DNA of 64,000 nucleotides from Pleionea sediminis (lineage in GTDB: Bacteria; Pseudomonadota; Gammaproteobacteria; Enterobacterales; Kangiellaceae), in contig NZ_SUNB01000001.1 of assembly GCF_007570825.1 (NCBI RefSeq), forward strand, positions 682,001 to 746,000, written 5' to 3'. Under the pieces are notes generated by a model that saw nothing but the letters and a program-made list of their open reading frames with translations, ran no database searches and had not been told where the DNA came from. A program made the translations under genes and the position numbers. Each line of letters opens with the position of its first letter. The stretch's first letter is position 1. Below, piece by piece: positions 18,001-25,873 of this stretch.

Positions 18001-18572
18001 CAAGAACCATTACCTAACTGACGTTGCAACTCATATCGACTCGCACCGGAACTTCCACTCCAGTTGACATAAAAGGTACCCGCCGCGCTAAAAGCCGGTT
18101 GCGTCAAACTACTGGGTACAGGGACTGAAGAAACAACAACCGTGTGAGTTCCAGATTTTACAGAAACAGGCTCTCCAGGCTCGACACACCCACGCCCAGG
18201 CCACCTCTGTAAACAAGTTTTTCTCCAACGCCACTCTTCAAATGTCCATGTACCTGCAGAATTTACAGTGATATCTCTTTGTGTACTTCTGCTAGTTCCG
18301 TTATAAGTAGTGACGTAATTTCCGTCGCGTCGAGCAATTATTTTATCGTGATAATGCCCCTCTCCCATTCCTCCAACATTACCTTGAAACGTTAAAGTAA
18401 ATTCACCTGTTTGGCTGGTACTTGGTCCTGATATTGCAGAGGCATTAATACCGATTAAGCCTGCCCCTAATAATAAAAAGGCAGGCAGTTTGCGACGCAA
18501 TCTTCCTCCGCCTTTTGAATGCTTTTGATTTCGATAAAAACTCGAAATCTTTTTCCCCAAATTAAATTCCAT
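12087..18572 (-). CDS. Exported giant protein: eleven FnIII-like repeats plus helical/coiled-coil TcA-like C-terminal half
   Basis: This encodes 2161 residues; GGAG lies 8 bases before the ATG. A basic N-terminus and hydrophobic core (LPAFLLLGAGLIGINASA, ending near 46) make a Sec signal. Residues about 150-1140 are eleven repeats of about 90 residues with FnIII features (YELQRS, YRVRAxN). From the fourth on, two subtypes alternate. Residues about 1150-2000 are mostly helical, with long heptad-like stretches around 1560-1640 and 1680-1800. A glycine-rich hydrophobic segment (GGMTGGWAGAIAGFVSGV, near 1650) sits between them. The end is beta-rich and includes ITDIELVIRHKY near 2100. A coiled coil with a hydrophobic hairpin followed by a beta domain ending in such a strand recalls the pore and TcB-binding parts of TcA toxins, and the next gene is TcB/C-like. 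The FnIII array would replace the receptor-binding domains. The homology is inferred, not tested. Confidence 0.8.
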   Translation of the reverse strand: MEFNLGKKISSFYRNQKHSKGGGRLRRKLPAFLLLGAGLIGINASAISGPSTSQTGEFTLTFQGNVGGMGEGHYHDKIIARRDGNYVTTYNGTSRSTQRDITVNSAGTWTFEEWRWRKTCLQRWPGRGCVEPGEPVSVKSGTHTVVVSSVPVPSSLTQPAFSAAGTFYVNWSGSSGASRYELQRQLGNGSWSSNIYSSSGQSYAQPKLAEGTYRYRVRACLGNICSSYRTGSTVRVRYTPNLPRSLSVPSYSSSASATISWGTNDGGGSPTRYELQQRKDNGAWQNAYSGSSRSYTVPNLSHKSTYQYRVRACNDTCSSGYRVASTNLYVEFKPAVPSISALSNSSTGRYNVTWSNASFAETYQLREGSTQIYSGTARTHAISHDRNGTYSYTVRACNSRNTCSNWSAARALDVNIPVASPTSVSATPNPVYNGDSTVISWSAVTGHPVRYDIRMPNGTVTNKGSTRTHTVSGLASGSHTYSVRACSTVNTSVCSNYVNTVINSDHIVGAPPITLNSSTIENYSVTWSKSGNSSEYQLQLSTNNSSWSTVYQGTALKFDYNVSRSGHQYGSHRYRIRARNPAGWSDFGSVKSTTNIPQVASVAATPNPVFNGGESTLSWSNAAGQAVTYQLRTPAGTISTIGNVNSTTVDDLAAGNHIYGIRACSSTITNICSSFRDVTVASAYRPSQPNAPTSNVPASTGYTLGNYAINWTIVSGATNYELQRSINGGSWSTVYSGSSNRYNYTVGSSHVNGVHNYRVRVRNVAGWSDWSSSNTVNVLPAISGLTASPTLVRNGEPTTLRWSAAIGQPISYVLRNADNTTRVLGNVADTDVANLPYGEHSLGIRACLASSSSLCTPFSNVTVQSLYRPDTPSAPSAPEWSFNNYQVSWTAVNGATEYQLQRSINGADWQTVYNGATLSFAYNASGEHTNGSHRYRLRASNEAGSSNSYSPIVEVILIPEVTNLTATPDVTRNNETSTLAWEAALGQPVRYDLRDVDGTIVDLGNVNRHELSGLQHGQNEYGIRSCSTVDASVCSDFVMTEITNFQTPGVPTGLSVPSSADPEDGAYTVTWPAIARATGYRLEQSINNGAFELVYDGSARQFSVNFADIDEPYGEHQYRLSAYNLAGSSDFGAAQSVQVEVDPTDIIRKSLYYNEADAIPASDDFPEQNRFSRDVAAFRYLDLSYVLDPETNKVIFQYADGLLDSDFATIYGDAERDRVDAARDVILNQLTLYPNNTNIERFLLDVYFEQAIAEIMAGNQVIDQARIVRLREGDIRLEIDLYQAAADHFESAFYNYRDLFEHNGDIVVKYEAQRGDISPRYRDANDVAQSVTPDERLYNGYKDVRAYYELMTKWANSLNQAVKLEVIGGQANQTLIDELVETVNTTVAALTAYDQSMQALFSSVEFDDVSGFTGLPEAFDRFKAALAELSSLPESITGETNLLGLPKNAVMIFYGQSGQGNETSDTFDLLMQRHNRTSGSLADALNKLVIANADFDTQRSNQDRLVTDFSDRLDTINLRLSELVGIEIDTGCSEGMCVVSTDDARQGSAISLQNANIESAEAVLTARETELSNALDAIEIEIERRGEEQGIENAIDQVHIRYDNEQIRISERINQVRIAAEKARRKTSRIRGFADTVNRTVQGGMTGGWAGAIAGFVSGVIDANIALREHRTNINEISSIGNLNVMSQQLAKEERAQIRSLNSQLLDVNSQATIRNLWLRVKTAEMDIVVAEANLDAEIERLLGMMNQVQRLLVQAEQLRATQVDRYFADPIHLQRVSSSLLAAETSFERAQEWMFHAVKALEYKWQESFVSASGYDAESVIAMRNAEELAEFYEEMMNFNNERLVRSFQTSTDVISFKEDILGYYHFLRRRLQCYQHPFPERREELDWIITDPFAPNECEYEGDGTLLDSNYAFRAYLAGSIETQSGYYSEDWINLNFATLKPVPRGRIFLGPRMVIRGDESCVVSGGTYNDKILDMGVNITTVAGAMEEITPARLTYGGASYFRAKEYQGATNIEETIDRIEAVQPQFWDVTGASTFNYSNRYSVEMDAAITAGSSGVINTGTSAFKERSVAASDWQLQLLQADDFGSLYEIYDITDIELVIRHKYVSRNVNTCYSGYNKSGVLIDDMLKSNDDLPLYELLPETSLFLEELLYRDSLEQ

Positions 18573-19413
18573 AGATTTTCTCCGTAATAGTCAATTCGCT
18601 GTACTTTTCTTTTCAAAGTAAAACGAATAAAAACCCATCAACCTTTAACAAATAAAACTCGAATAGTGGTACCGGACAGTTATCGTGAGAAACTGAAAGT
18701 TGAACTTATAACCATCAAACATTGCAGGCTCCCGCCAACCAACAACTCTCTGCGACTTCCGTTTGGTTAATTTTTTCAAACTTAATTCATCCAGTGCATT
18801 TTCGATTGAGCTAAAACTCTATACTTCATTCGAATGCAACCTAGTCTGAATATTCAATAACCAACCGCATTGCGAAAAATCTAATTAGTGAGAAGAAGCG
18901 AGAGCAAAAAAATAGGCTCGTAACTACGAGGCAACTCATCAATTAGCTTTTCGACTAATCCAGAATTATCTAGGAAAAATTTTATTTTTCATAAAGATAG
19001 AGTTTTAGAATAACCGACATTCACTTTCAAAAAACCGCCTTCCATTCTGACGAGAGATAATTTTTATTAGGTAAATATTTAAACAATGACAATTTAGAGG
19101 TGCTCTATAAATTGTAAGATAGCGGTAGGCAACACCACTTAAATATTAAGCTTTGATGACATCAAGCTCTGTTTTTAATACGAGTATTTTCTTAACAGTA
19201 ACTTTACTGACATGACGACCAGTTTTATTGGGTTATGACCATTTTTTGCAACTTTATGTCTTTTTTTCAAAAGCTCTAATTCTAGAAAGATCAGCGATTT
19301 TCTTTAAACTTGTTCGTCTAACAAACCAACCATGCACTTAGGTCGGCTTATCTTAAAACGACAAGATGGCAAAATTTAATGCATATTAATTGACCTACAA
19401 AGAGGACAGAAAA
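18573..19413. other. Long divergent intergenic region
   Basis: The 840 bases between the giant FnIII gene and the divergent Ig-like gene contain no reading frame I believe. Short inverted repeats occur: CTCGTA-AC-TACGAG at 18917-18930 and CAGTAA-CT-TTACTG near 19195. Both promoters must be in here. The length is unusual for this window and leaves room for regulation of the giant gene, but no operator is recognised. Confidence 0.5.
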
Positions 19414-20436
19414 TTGCACAAATTAATGATAAGTTCACTATTCATTATCTCTCCGATACTCTCGCAAGCGATAGAGTTTTCACCAAAAGAAGTTGATGAA
19501 GGAGATAAAGTTAAATTCACATGGCCTGCCATTTCCAACTTAGCTACAGACGCAACATGTTATGTTTTTGGCGTGCCTGGCATATCACAAGTTCAAGGAA
19601 TGGGCAGTACCGAATTCACAGCTTACAATTCGCTTTCTGCAGAAATGATTTGTTTTGACCGTCGTACTGGTGAATCTCTTTATGTTGACCAAAATGAACT
19701 GACAGTTAATCAAACCAATTCAAGGCTAAAGTTCGTGCCCTCTAAGGCAGAACCAGGACAAGACGTAAAACTTTTATGGAATATCAGTAAAAATAGGTGT
19801 GACCTTTATGGAATCCCAAACTTAAATCAAATAAGTGGCAAGGGGTCTTACACTATAACTGCAGACGAGAACCTAAATGCGTTGGCATATTGCTGGAACG
19901 GACAAGAGCCCATTGACTTTGGCGCTAGTTTAAAAACCGACGAGCGACCAGAAATTAAGGCTGGCTTTAATTTGGAGCAAGTGAATAATGGAGAAAGTGT
20001 AACGTTTTCTTGGACTACCCCAAATGCTTCTTCATGCGTGGTTACTGGAGATATTAATACCACAGGAGTTGCTGGGGCACAGACACTAGTGGTTAATTCA
20101 CCAAAAACTGTTAATGTTACCTGTGTTAACGGTAACGGCAGAAGCTCTCAAGACTATTCGGTTAATCTGAATGAAAGCCCTAAGCCAATTATTTCAGCTT
20201 CGATTAATCCAAAGTTACTTCGCAGTCCTGGGGTAGTAAGGATAAATGGCCAAGCCGAGCACGCAGAAAGGTGCTCTCTCAAAAATTTAAACAGTCCATC
20301 CGGTGAGACAAAAATATTACCACCGACATTTGGCGTAAAATATTATTTAAAGGATACTGGCATTTTTAAACTATCCTGCAATGGTCAAGGCGGTGAATCG
20401 ACTCAATACTTTCATGTTTTCGTAGGGTCAAGATAA
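19414..20436 (+). CDS. Exported protein with bacterial Ig-like repeats
   Basis: I start at the TTG at 19414 because AGAGGA lies 8 bases upstream and it gives a compact signal peptide (HKLMISSLFIISPILSQA); the frame is open to 19390. The mature 320 residues look like three or four beta-sandwich repeats of about 85 residues. Each begins with a run such as EVDEGDKVKFTW, KAEPGQDVKLLW or QVNNGESVTFSW, followed by a Cys-containing strand. The repeated GIPNLNQISGKGS and GVPGISQVQGMGS segments show that the first two units are close paralogues. These are Ig/PKD-like folds without a catalytic motif, so binding or structural roles are likely. It is divergent from the FnIII giant across a long intergenic region. 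No exact family recognised. Confidence 0.75.
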   Translation: MHKLMISSLFIISPILSQAIEFSPKEVDEGDKVKFTWPAISNLATDATCYVFGVPGISQVQGMGSTEFTAYNSLSAEMICFDRRTGESLYVDQNELTVNQTNSRLKFVPSKAEPGQDVKLLWNISKNRCDLYGIPNLNQISGKGSYTITADENLNALAYCWNGQEPIDFGASLKTDERPEIKAGFNLEQVNNGESVTFSWTTPNASSCVVTGDINTTGVAGAQTLVVNSPKTVNVTCVNGNGRSSQDYSVNLNESPKPIISASINPKLLRSPGVVRINGQAEHAERCSLKNLNSPSGETKILPPTFGVKYYLKDTGIFKLSCNGQGGESTQYFHVFVGSR

Positions 20437-20454
20437 CATAGATTCTGTAACTTT

Positions 20455-20476
20455 GAGTCTAGTATTCACTAGACTC
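20455..20476. terminator. Hairpin between convergent genes
   Basis: GAGTCTAGT (20455-20463) pairs with ACTAGACTC (20468-20476) over a 4-base loop, 18 bases after the Ig-like gene stop. The following T-run is poor (ATTC), so Rho-independent termination is plausible but not certain. Confidence 0.4.
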
Positions 20477-20595
20477 ATTCACGAATAAACTAGACTAAAA
20501 GAGAGGAAATTTATCAGAATGATTTTTATTCTAACAATGCATAAAAAGTTTGCATTCAATATTATGTAGTGACTTTTAATCACTTTAGAATCAAA

Positions 20596-23500
20596 TTATT
20601 TATTGATATTTTCAACATAATCTCTTGGTGAGAGTCCGGTGTAAGCTTTAAAACAGCTAGAAAAATAGGACAAGGAGGAAAATCCAGAGTCAAGGGCAAC
20701 TACTTTTATTTCATCGCCATTCTCAAGCTGCGCTATCGCCTTCTTTAATCGAATATGTTTAATGTACTCTATGGGTCTGAAATCGATTAAACTCTTAAGT
20801 TTCCGCAAAAGTTGACGCTCAGAGTAATTCATTAGCTCTGCAAGTTTTGCAGCATTGAATTTTCTATCGCCATAATGAAGCTCGATAGTTCTGTTTATTT
20901 TATCAATAAAACGCTGATCAAGTTCTGAAAGAGTGTTAGCTATGACTATTGAGTCGGCTTGAACTTCTTTTTCTTGTCGTAAAACCTTTTGACTAAACCG
21001 ATGCTTTAAAATTTCTCTAATCGACAATAAATTACCGATTCTGATTAACAATTCATCCTCATCAAATGGCTTAGTCAAGTATTCATCAACATTTTTTTCC
21101 CATCCTGTGAGTCGACTTTGCTTGTCTCCGCGTGCGGTCAGTAAGATAATCGGAATATGACTGGTCTTTTCATGGTTCTTTAATTGTTCACTAACTTGAA
21201 AGCCGTCTTGCCTTGGCATCATCACATCACTGATGATTAAGTCTGGAATATTTTCTTGTGCTAGCTCAATTCCCTCAGCGCCATCTTTAGCCACCAGGCA
21301 GGTGTAGCGAACAGACACGACTTCTTGAATGTACTGCCGCATGTCTTGGTTGTCTTCAATCACTAAGATAACTGGAGCTTCCTCATTGGCTTGAGCCATT
21401 TCTGAGGATGCAAAATCACTCGTCGGCGTGGTGCTCTCTTTCAACGACTCAAACTCAATATCAATCGCCTCAGAATCAATAGCTTCGAATGATACAGCCA
21501 CTTCTGAGTCTTTAGGCGCGTCTACTATTGGCCATTGAACAGTGAAGGTAGTGCCACGATTAATTTCACTGTCCAGCTTAATCGTCGCCTGATGCTCGTT
21601 TAGTAACTCCTTTACTAAAGAGAGTCCGATACCCGCTCCCGTAATCGATTCACTGCGCTCATCTAACACACGTTCGAAGCGTTCGAAGATTCTAGCTCGC
21701 TGGTCTTCTGGAATACCAAAACCAGTATCACAAACCGACAGTTCAAACGTATCTTTTTTCTTACTCAGCGCCAGATTAATTTTGCCTCCCTCAGGTGTAT
21801 ATTTAAGAGCGTTCGAAAACAAGTTTAACAATACTTTTTCCACCGCTTCTTTGGTAGACAAACACCAAATGTCATCATCATACTTATATGACAACTCAAT
21901 ATTTTTAAGCTGGCATAAATCATCAAACGACTGAGCAATATAGTTGAACAATTGACTCACCGGAACTGGCTTTTTCTCAACCGCCTTGCTAACACGCATT
22001 TTTTCAAGGTAAATCAATTGATCTACCATTCGCATTAAACGAAAGGTGTTTCGCTTCACAAGCTGCAATTTTGATTTTCGGTTGCTCTCACTTTCTTCCT
22101 CAAGCATCCTTGAGACCGGACCAAGCACTAAGGTTAGCGGCGTTCGAAACTCATGCGATACGTTAGCAAACTCTCGATTTTTAGACTGCAATAAATGCTC
22201 TACATTCTGCTTTTCTTTTTGTAGTTCGCTTGTGCGTTGAGTCACTGCAGTTCTGAGCCTGTCGTTTTGTTTGCGAATTGCCTGCGTTCGCCATAAATAT
22301 GCACCATAAAAAAGTCCCATCAATACACACAAATAAATACTCTTGGCCCACCAAGTAAGCCAATATGGAGGAGCTATATTTATATTTAGAACTTTAGATT
22401 TCTCTGGCCACTCTCCCAGAGTATTACTTGACTGAATCTCTAATTGATAATCTCCGTAACCAAGTCCAGAAAATGAAATCTTATTGCGAGTCTCAACCCA
22501 CTCGGCGCTCTGACCTAGTAATCGATATCGATAGTTTATACTTGCAAGATTATTGAAGTTTGAAATACCGACAGAAAATTCTAAAGCATTCATATCATAA
22601 GGCAAATAAATTTCCTCGGCGTCATTTAATAGCTGATTACCGGTAAATTTAAAATACCTCTGAGGCTCTATAGGTCGATAATTAATTTTTAACTTTCTTA
22701 GAATAGGCTGATAGAACTTTTCAAATTGTTTTAAATCCTCGATATCTACACGATTAAAGCCGTTAACACCGGCAAAATACAAATGATTTTTATCATTTGA
22801 AGCAGTCGATGCAGTTGTAAACTCAAATCCCTGTAAGTTATGTTCAGTTTTAAAGCGAACGACGCTGAAATCTTTCGAAGAAATTCGGATAAGCCCACGA
22901 GAGGTTGCTGCCCAAACGTAACCATAAAAATCTTGTTCGAAGCTATAAACGGTATTACTAGGCAAATCCGACTGACCAAATAGATGTTCAACGATATTTT
23001 TACTTGTTTTATCAACAATATAAATTCCATTTCCGCCAGTGGCTATCCACAAAAATCCACGTTTTTCTTGAATTGCGTATATTGGGGAATTAATAGCGTC
23101 GCGGAGTTTGTCTGTTGGACTGTCAATAACTAACTTTTCTTGTTGAGCGTTGAAGAACTCGATACCAGATTCAGTACCAAGCCATAACTCATCACCATTG
23201 ATAAAGATACTATTAAATTTTTGACTCCGAAAGGGAATACTGTTTGTTGTATAGTGCTTTATTTTTGTTTCTGAAATTACTCGACTAAGTCCCATATGAG
23301 TTGCAACCCATAAGTCTCCGTTCATTTCAGACTTCACATCAAAAATATCATTATAATTCAGTTCAATAATCGATGAGCCACTTAAAAGTTCCGATTTTCG
23401 TTCACCCAGTTCTGGAATAATTTTCACCAAGCCAGAACCAGAAAAAGCTAACCAAAGATTATCATTCTCATAGAAAATGCCACCAACTTTATTGGACAAG

Positions 23501-24639
23501 AAGTTTTTACTTTCACTACCTTGGTGGCTCAATAGCTGACAACTATCTGGCTCTATAATATTTAGTCCCTCATTCCATGATCCAACTAACAAAGTATCAT
23601 CGAACAGCTTCAAAGCATATATCTCATCTGCGCCAAGACATTCCTTTTCATTAAATTGAGCTTGAAACAGCTTGATAGGCTGTTGTCTAGTTGACTTCCA
23701 TATTAACCCTTGTGAGTAAGAACCTACCCAAATAGTATCATTTTCTAAATTTAGACTATTGATATAAGTATTTTTGCTATCTTTATTTGATAAGACTATT
23801 GACTCAACAGAGCCCTTTTGGGGATTAAATTGAAACAGGCCATCATTAGTTCCGATATATACCATCTCAGAGACTACGATAGAACGAATATTTTTGTTTG
23901 CCAACTCGTCAAAGTCAGATTTTCGAACAACAAATTTTTTAGTATTATTGAAAACATCCAACTCAAATACATCTGAGGAGTTTGATAATAGAAATTTATT
24001 CTCTCCAAGGTAGTGAATAGAGTTAACGAAATTTTCCTTTGATATATTGTGATAATTTGTCTGTCCACTTTCCTTAATAAACAATCCTTGATTTGTTGCC
24101 AGTAAAATCCCGTGCTCAAATTCAGACGCCGAATAAACGGAAATATCAAAACGCTTAGTATTTTTCTCTAGCGGAAAACGCCGAATCTCTTTTCGGTTAA
24201 ATAAATATTCGATAACCAAGTTACTCGAGGTACCTATTACTAAACCGCTTTGCGATTGAGTTAAGGAAAATAGCTCTACTCCCTCTTTTTGAAAATCATG
24301 AATGAGAGTAAAGTTGTTAGATAACGTTTCGTATTTATAAAATCCATTACCTGCGATTAGGTGTAGCGTGTCATTGTACTTTTCAACCGCTTTAATGTTT
24401 GAACTCAATAGATTTGAATTGCTGGCATCAAATATTTTAATTTCGTGTCCATCAAAGACATTCAAACCATCCCCAGTTGCGATCCAAATGAGGGAGTCAA
24501 AAACCTCGGTGTCATTAACCGTTAGTTGAGAAAGACCATCATCAACGGACAACTGGTGAACAACAGGAGATGGAGTTAATAAGGCTGCAGAACAAACACT
24601 GCAGCCAATAATAAATAAAATGTAGACGACTTTCTTCAA
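20596..24639 (-). CDS. Hybrid two-component protein: periplasmic propeller sensor, histidine kinase, receiver, AraC output
   Basis: This encodes 1347 residues. In order: signal peptide (1-18); a two-component-regulator beta-propeller (about 25-700, repeats such as SLIWIATGDGLNVFDG and YVWAATSRGLIRI); a Y_Y_Y domain (INYRYRLLGQSAEW, about 700-780); a transmembrane helix near 800; kinase H-box SHEFRTPLTL (His about 832), N-box LFSNALKYTPEGG, and G-boxes DTGFGIP and GAGIGLSL; a receiver (VILVIEDNQDM, phospho-acceptor in IISDVMMP about 1137, Lys in YLTKPF); and two AraC helix-turn-helix motifs at the C-terminus (about 1245-1345). Such proteins sense a ligand outside the inner membrane and bind DNA directly. 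The start is a TTG that overlaps the TGA of the upstream secreted-protein gene (TTGA), so translation is coupled. The neighbours suggest that it controls the two CNTC-motif secreted proteins. Confidence 0.92.
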   Translation of the reverse strand: MKKVVYILFIIGCSVCSAALLTPSPVVHQLSVDDGLSQLTVNDTEVFDSLIWIATGDGLNVFDGHEIKIFDASNSNLLSSNIKAVEKYNDTLHLIAGNGFYKYETLSNNFTLIHDFQKEGVELFSLTQSQSGLVIGTSSNLVIEYLFNRKEIRRFPLEKNTKRFDISVYSASEFEHGILLATNQGLFIKESGQTNYHNISKENFVNSIHYLGENKFLLSNSSDVFELDVFNNTKKFVVRKSDFDELANKNIRSIVVSEMVYIGTNDGLFQFNPQKGSVESIVLSNKDSKNTYINSLNLENDTIWVGSYSQGLIWKSTRQQPIKLFQAQFNEKECLGADEIYALKLFDDTLLVGSWNEGLNIIEPDSCQLLSHQGSESKNFLSNKVGGIFYENDNLWLAFSGSGLVKIIPELGERKSELLSGSSIIELNYNDIFDVKSEMNGDLWVATHMGLSRVISETKIKHYTTNSIPFRSQKFNSIFINGDELWLGTESGIEFFNAQQEKLVIDSPTDKLRDAINSPIYAIQEKRGFLWIATGGNGIYIVDKTSKNIVEHLFGQSDLPSNTVYSFEQDFYGYVWAATSRGLIRISSKDFSVVRFKTEHNLQGFEFTTASTASNDKNHLYFAGVNGFNRVDIEDLKQFEKFYQPILRKLKINYRPIEPQRYFKFTGNQLLNDAEEIYLPYDMNALEFSVGISNFNNLASINYRYRLLGQSAEWVETRNKISFSGLGYGDYQLEIQSSNTLGEWPEKSKVLNINIAPPYWLTWWAKSIYLCVLMGLFYGAYLWRTQAIRKQNDRLRTAVTQRTSELQKEKQNVEHLLQSKNREFANVSHEFRTPLTLVLGPVSRMLEEESESNRKSKLQLVKRNTFRLMRMVDQLIYLEKMRVSKAVEKKPVPVSQLFNYIAQSFDDLCQLKNIELSYKYDDDIWCLSTKEAVEKVLLNLFSNALKYTPEGGKINLALSKKKDTFELSVCDTGFGIPEDQRARIFERFERVLDERSESITGAGIGLSLVKELLNEHQATIKLDSEINRGTTFTVQWPIVDAPKDSEVAVSFEAIDSEAIDIEFESLKESTTPTSDFASSEMAQANEEAPVILVIEDNQDMRQYIQEVVSVRYTCLVAKDGAEGIELAQENIPDLIISDVMMPRQDGFQVSEQLKNHEKTSHIPIILLTARGDKQSRLTGWEKNVDEYLTKPFDEDELLIRIGNLLSIREILKHRFSQKVLRQEKEVQADSIVIANTLSELDQRFIDKINRTIELHYGDRKFNAAKLAELMNYSERQLLRKLKSLIDFRPIEYIKHIRLKKAIAQLENGDEIKVVALDSGFSSLSYFSSCFKAYTGLSPRDYVENINK

Positions 24640-25676
24640 GGTATATGCCTGTTACCGCCTCTTCCCCCAGTACTACCGCCAGGACGTTCATTTCTTTCCC
24701 GATGTGTTTCTGATTCTTGGGTTTCTGTATTAGAACCACAACCTTGCTGCCCTGCTTGACATTGAGTTGGCGTTGGTGGTTCATCAATAATTCCGCCGTC
24801 TATCCAAGAATAAGAATGTATAGGTCCAAAGAAAGTAAAGCCAGATTCTTCAACACACGACGCTCCTCCCTCGCTAACAAAGCATTCCATATTCTGATCA
24901 AAAGGAGCGCCTGATGATATAACGTTCCAATTGGAGTCGAGCAAGTCTGGCGGAGGAGAGCCTTTCGTCCGTTCGCCTCGAAAGTCTCTAGCATAAGCCA
25001 CTGCCCATTCATTAGGGTGCCTTATACCACCATTAACCATATTAACGACAAATTCGTCAGACGTATATATTCTTACTTTTAACTTTGAACGAGCATAAAA
25101 AAGAGGGTTGATTTGGCGCGAGGCTACTTCTTCGTTTATCTGTGCTCCTACCTGATGAAAATAGGGATTTGCATACCAACTCACGTCAAAAATATTCCTT
25201 AACCAAATATAATTAACTTTTTTAGAGTACCTCTCCATTAAAAATTGATGGGTTACTTCAGGCCTCTTCGGATCATAGTCATAATCAATATCGCTCGTCG
25301 ATGAGTAATCACGCAAAAAATTGATATCTACTTGTTGGTTAATCCTAACTTGACTTTCTAAATGAGTAAAAAACCTATGAGCAGAGTTGCCCCCTGTATA
25401 TGGTCCTATATACTCATCATCGAATACTACATAGTGTCGGCGAAGCTTAACAGTTTTAATCTCTTCGGAAAATTCATTTAGAACAACATAAGTATCGATA
25501 TTTCTCGGATTCAAATGACTTCTAGGAAACAATGCCATATGGTGCGACCGGGCAGCATTCTTAAAATCCAAGTCTGATATGCATGTATTACATGCAATGT
25601 ACGACTTACCATCAAAGCGAATTTCGGCAAAAGAAGACATTGAAATAAGAGTTATAAAAATAATAGCTATACGCAT
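24636..25676 (-). CDS. Exported protein of an unrecognised family (CNTC motif), second paralogue
   Basis: This encodes 346 residues. A signal peptide (residues 1-17, MRIAIIFITLISMSSFA) is followed by EIRFDGKSYIACNTC. The mature part shares with its upstream neighbour this opening, the spaced HLNPRNIDTYVVLN/HLSPRDIDFYVVLN segment, the MECFVS segment and FFGP. It differs at the C-terminus: this copy ends in a Pro/Gln/Gly/Glu-rich low-complexity tail with CQAGQQGCGS. The paired cysteines (CNTC, then MECF and another Cys, then CxxGxxGC) suggest disulphides in the periplasm or outside. GGGA precedes the ATG closely. The last four bases overlap the start of the hybrid sensor, so they form an operon. 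Function unknown. Confidence 0.8.
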   Translation of the reverse strand: MRIAIIFITLISMSSFAEIRFDGKSYIACNTCISDLDFKNAARSHHMALFPRSHLNPRNIDTYVVLNEFSEEIKTVKLRRHYVVFDDEYIGPYTGGNSAHRFFTHLESQVRINQQVDINFLRDYSSTSDIDYDYDPKRPEVTHQFLMERYSKKVNYIWLRNIFDVSWYANPYFHQVGAQINEEVASRQINPLFYARSKLKVRIYTSDEFVVNMVNGGIRHPNEWAVAYARDFRGERTKGSPPPDLLDSNWNVISSGAPFDQNMECFVSEGGASCVEESGFTFFGPIHSYSWIDGGIIDEPPTPTQCQAGQQGCGSNTETQESETHRERNERPGGSTGGRGGNRHIP

Positions 25677-25699
25677 TTTTTTCCCAATTTTATTCGTTT

Positions 25700-25731
25700 G
25701 TTTTATTGTTTTATTGTTTTATTATTTTATT
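25700..25731. repeat. Short 8-bp tandem repeat, GTTTTATT x3 plus one variant
   Basis: Three perfect copies and one copy with G changed to A lie 24 bases upstream of the start of the second CNTC paralogue, in its leader on the minus strand (AATAAAAC units). It could tune spacing or RNA structure ahead of the gene. It has the same unit length as the array at 5355-5426 but a different sequence. Confidence 0.6.
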
Positions 25732-25873
25732 CAACACTGATTAATAAACACTCAAAAAATCCAGCTCTGATATCACTGGTTTTAATGAGTTGTATACTAT
25801 CATTAGTGTTGAGTAAGCATTAGTGGTAATTTTTACTAAATTTTATTCATAATTAAGAAACATTGCTGCCAGG

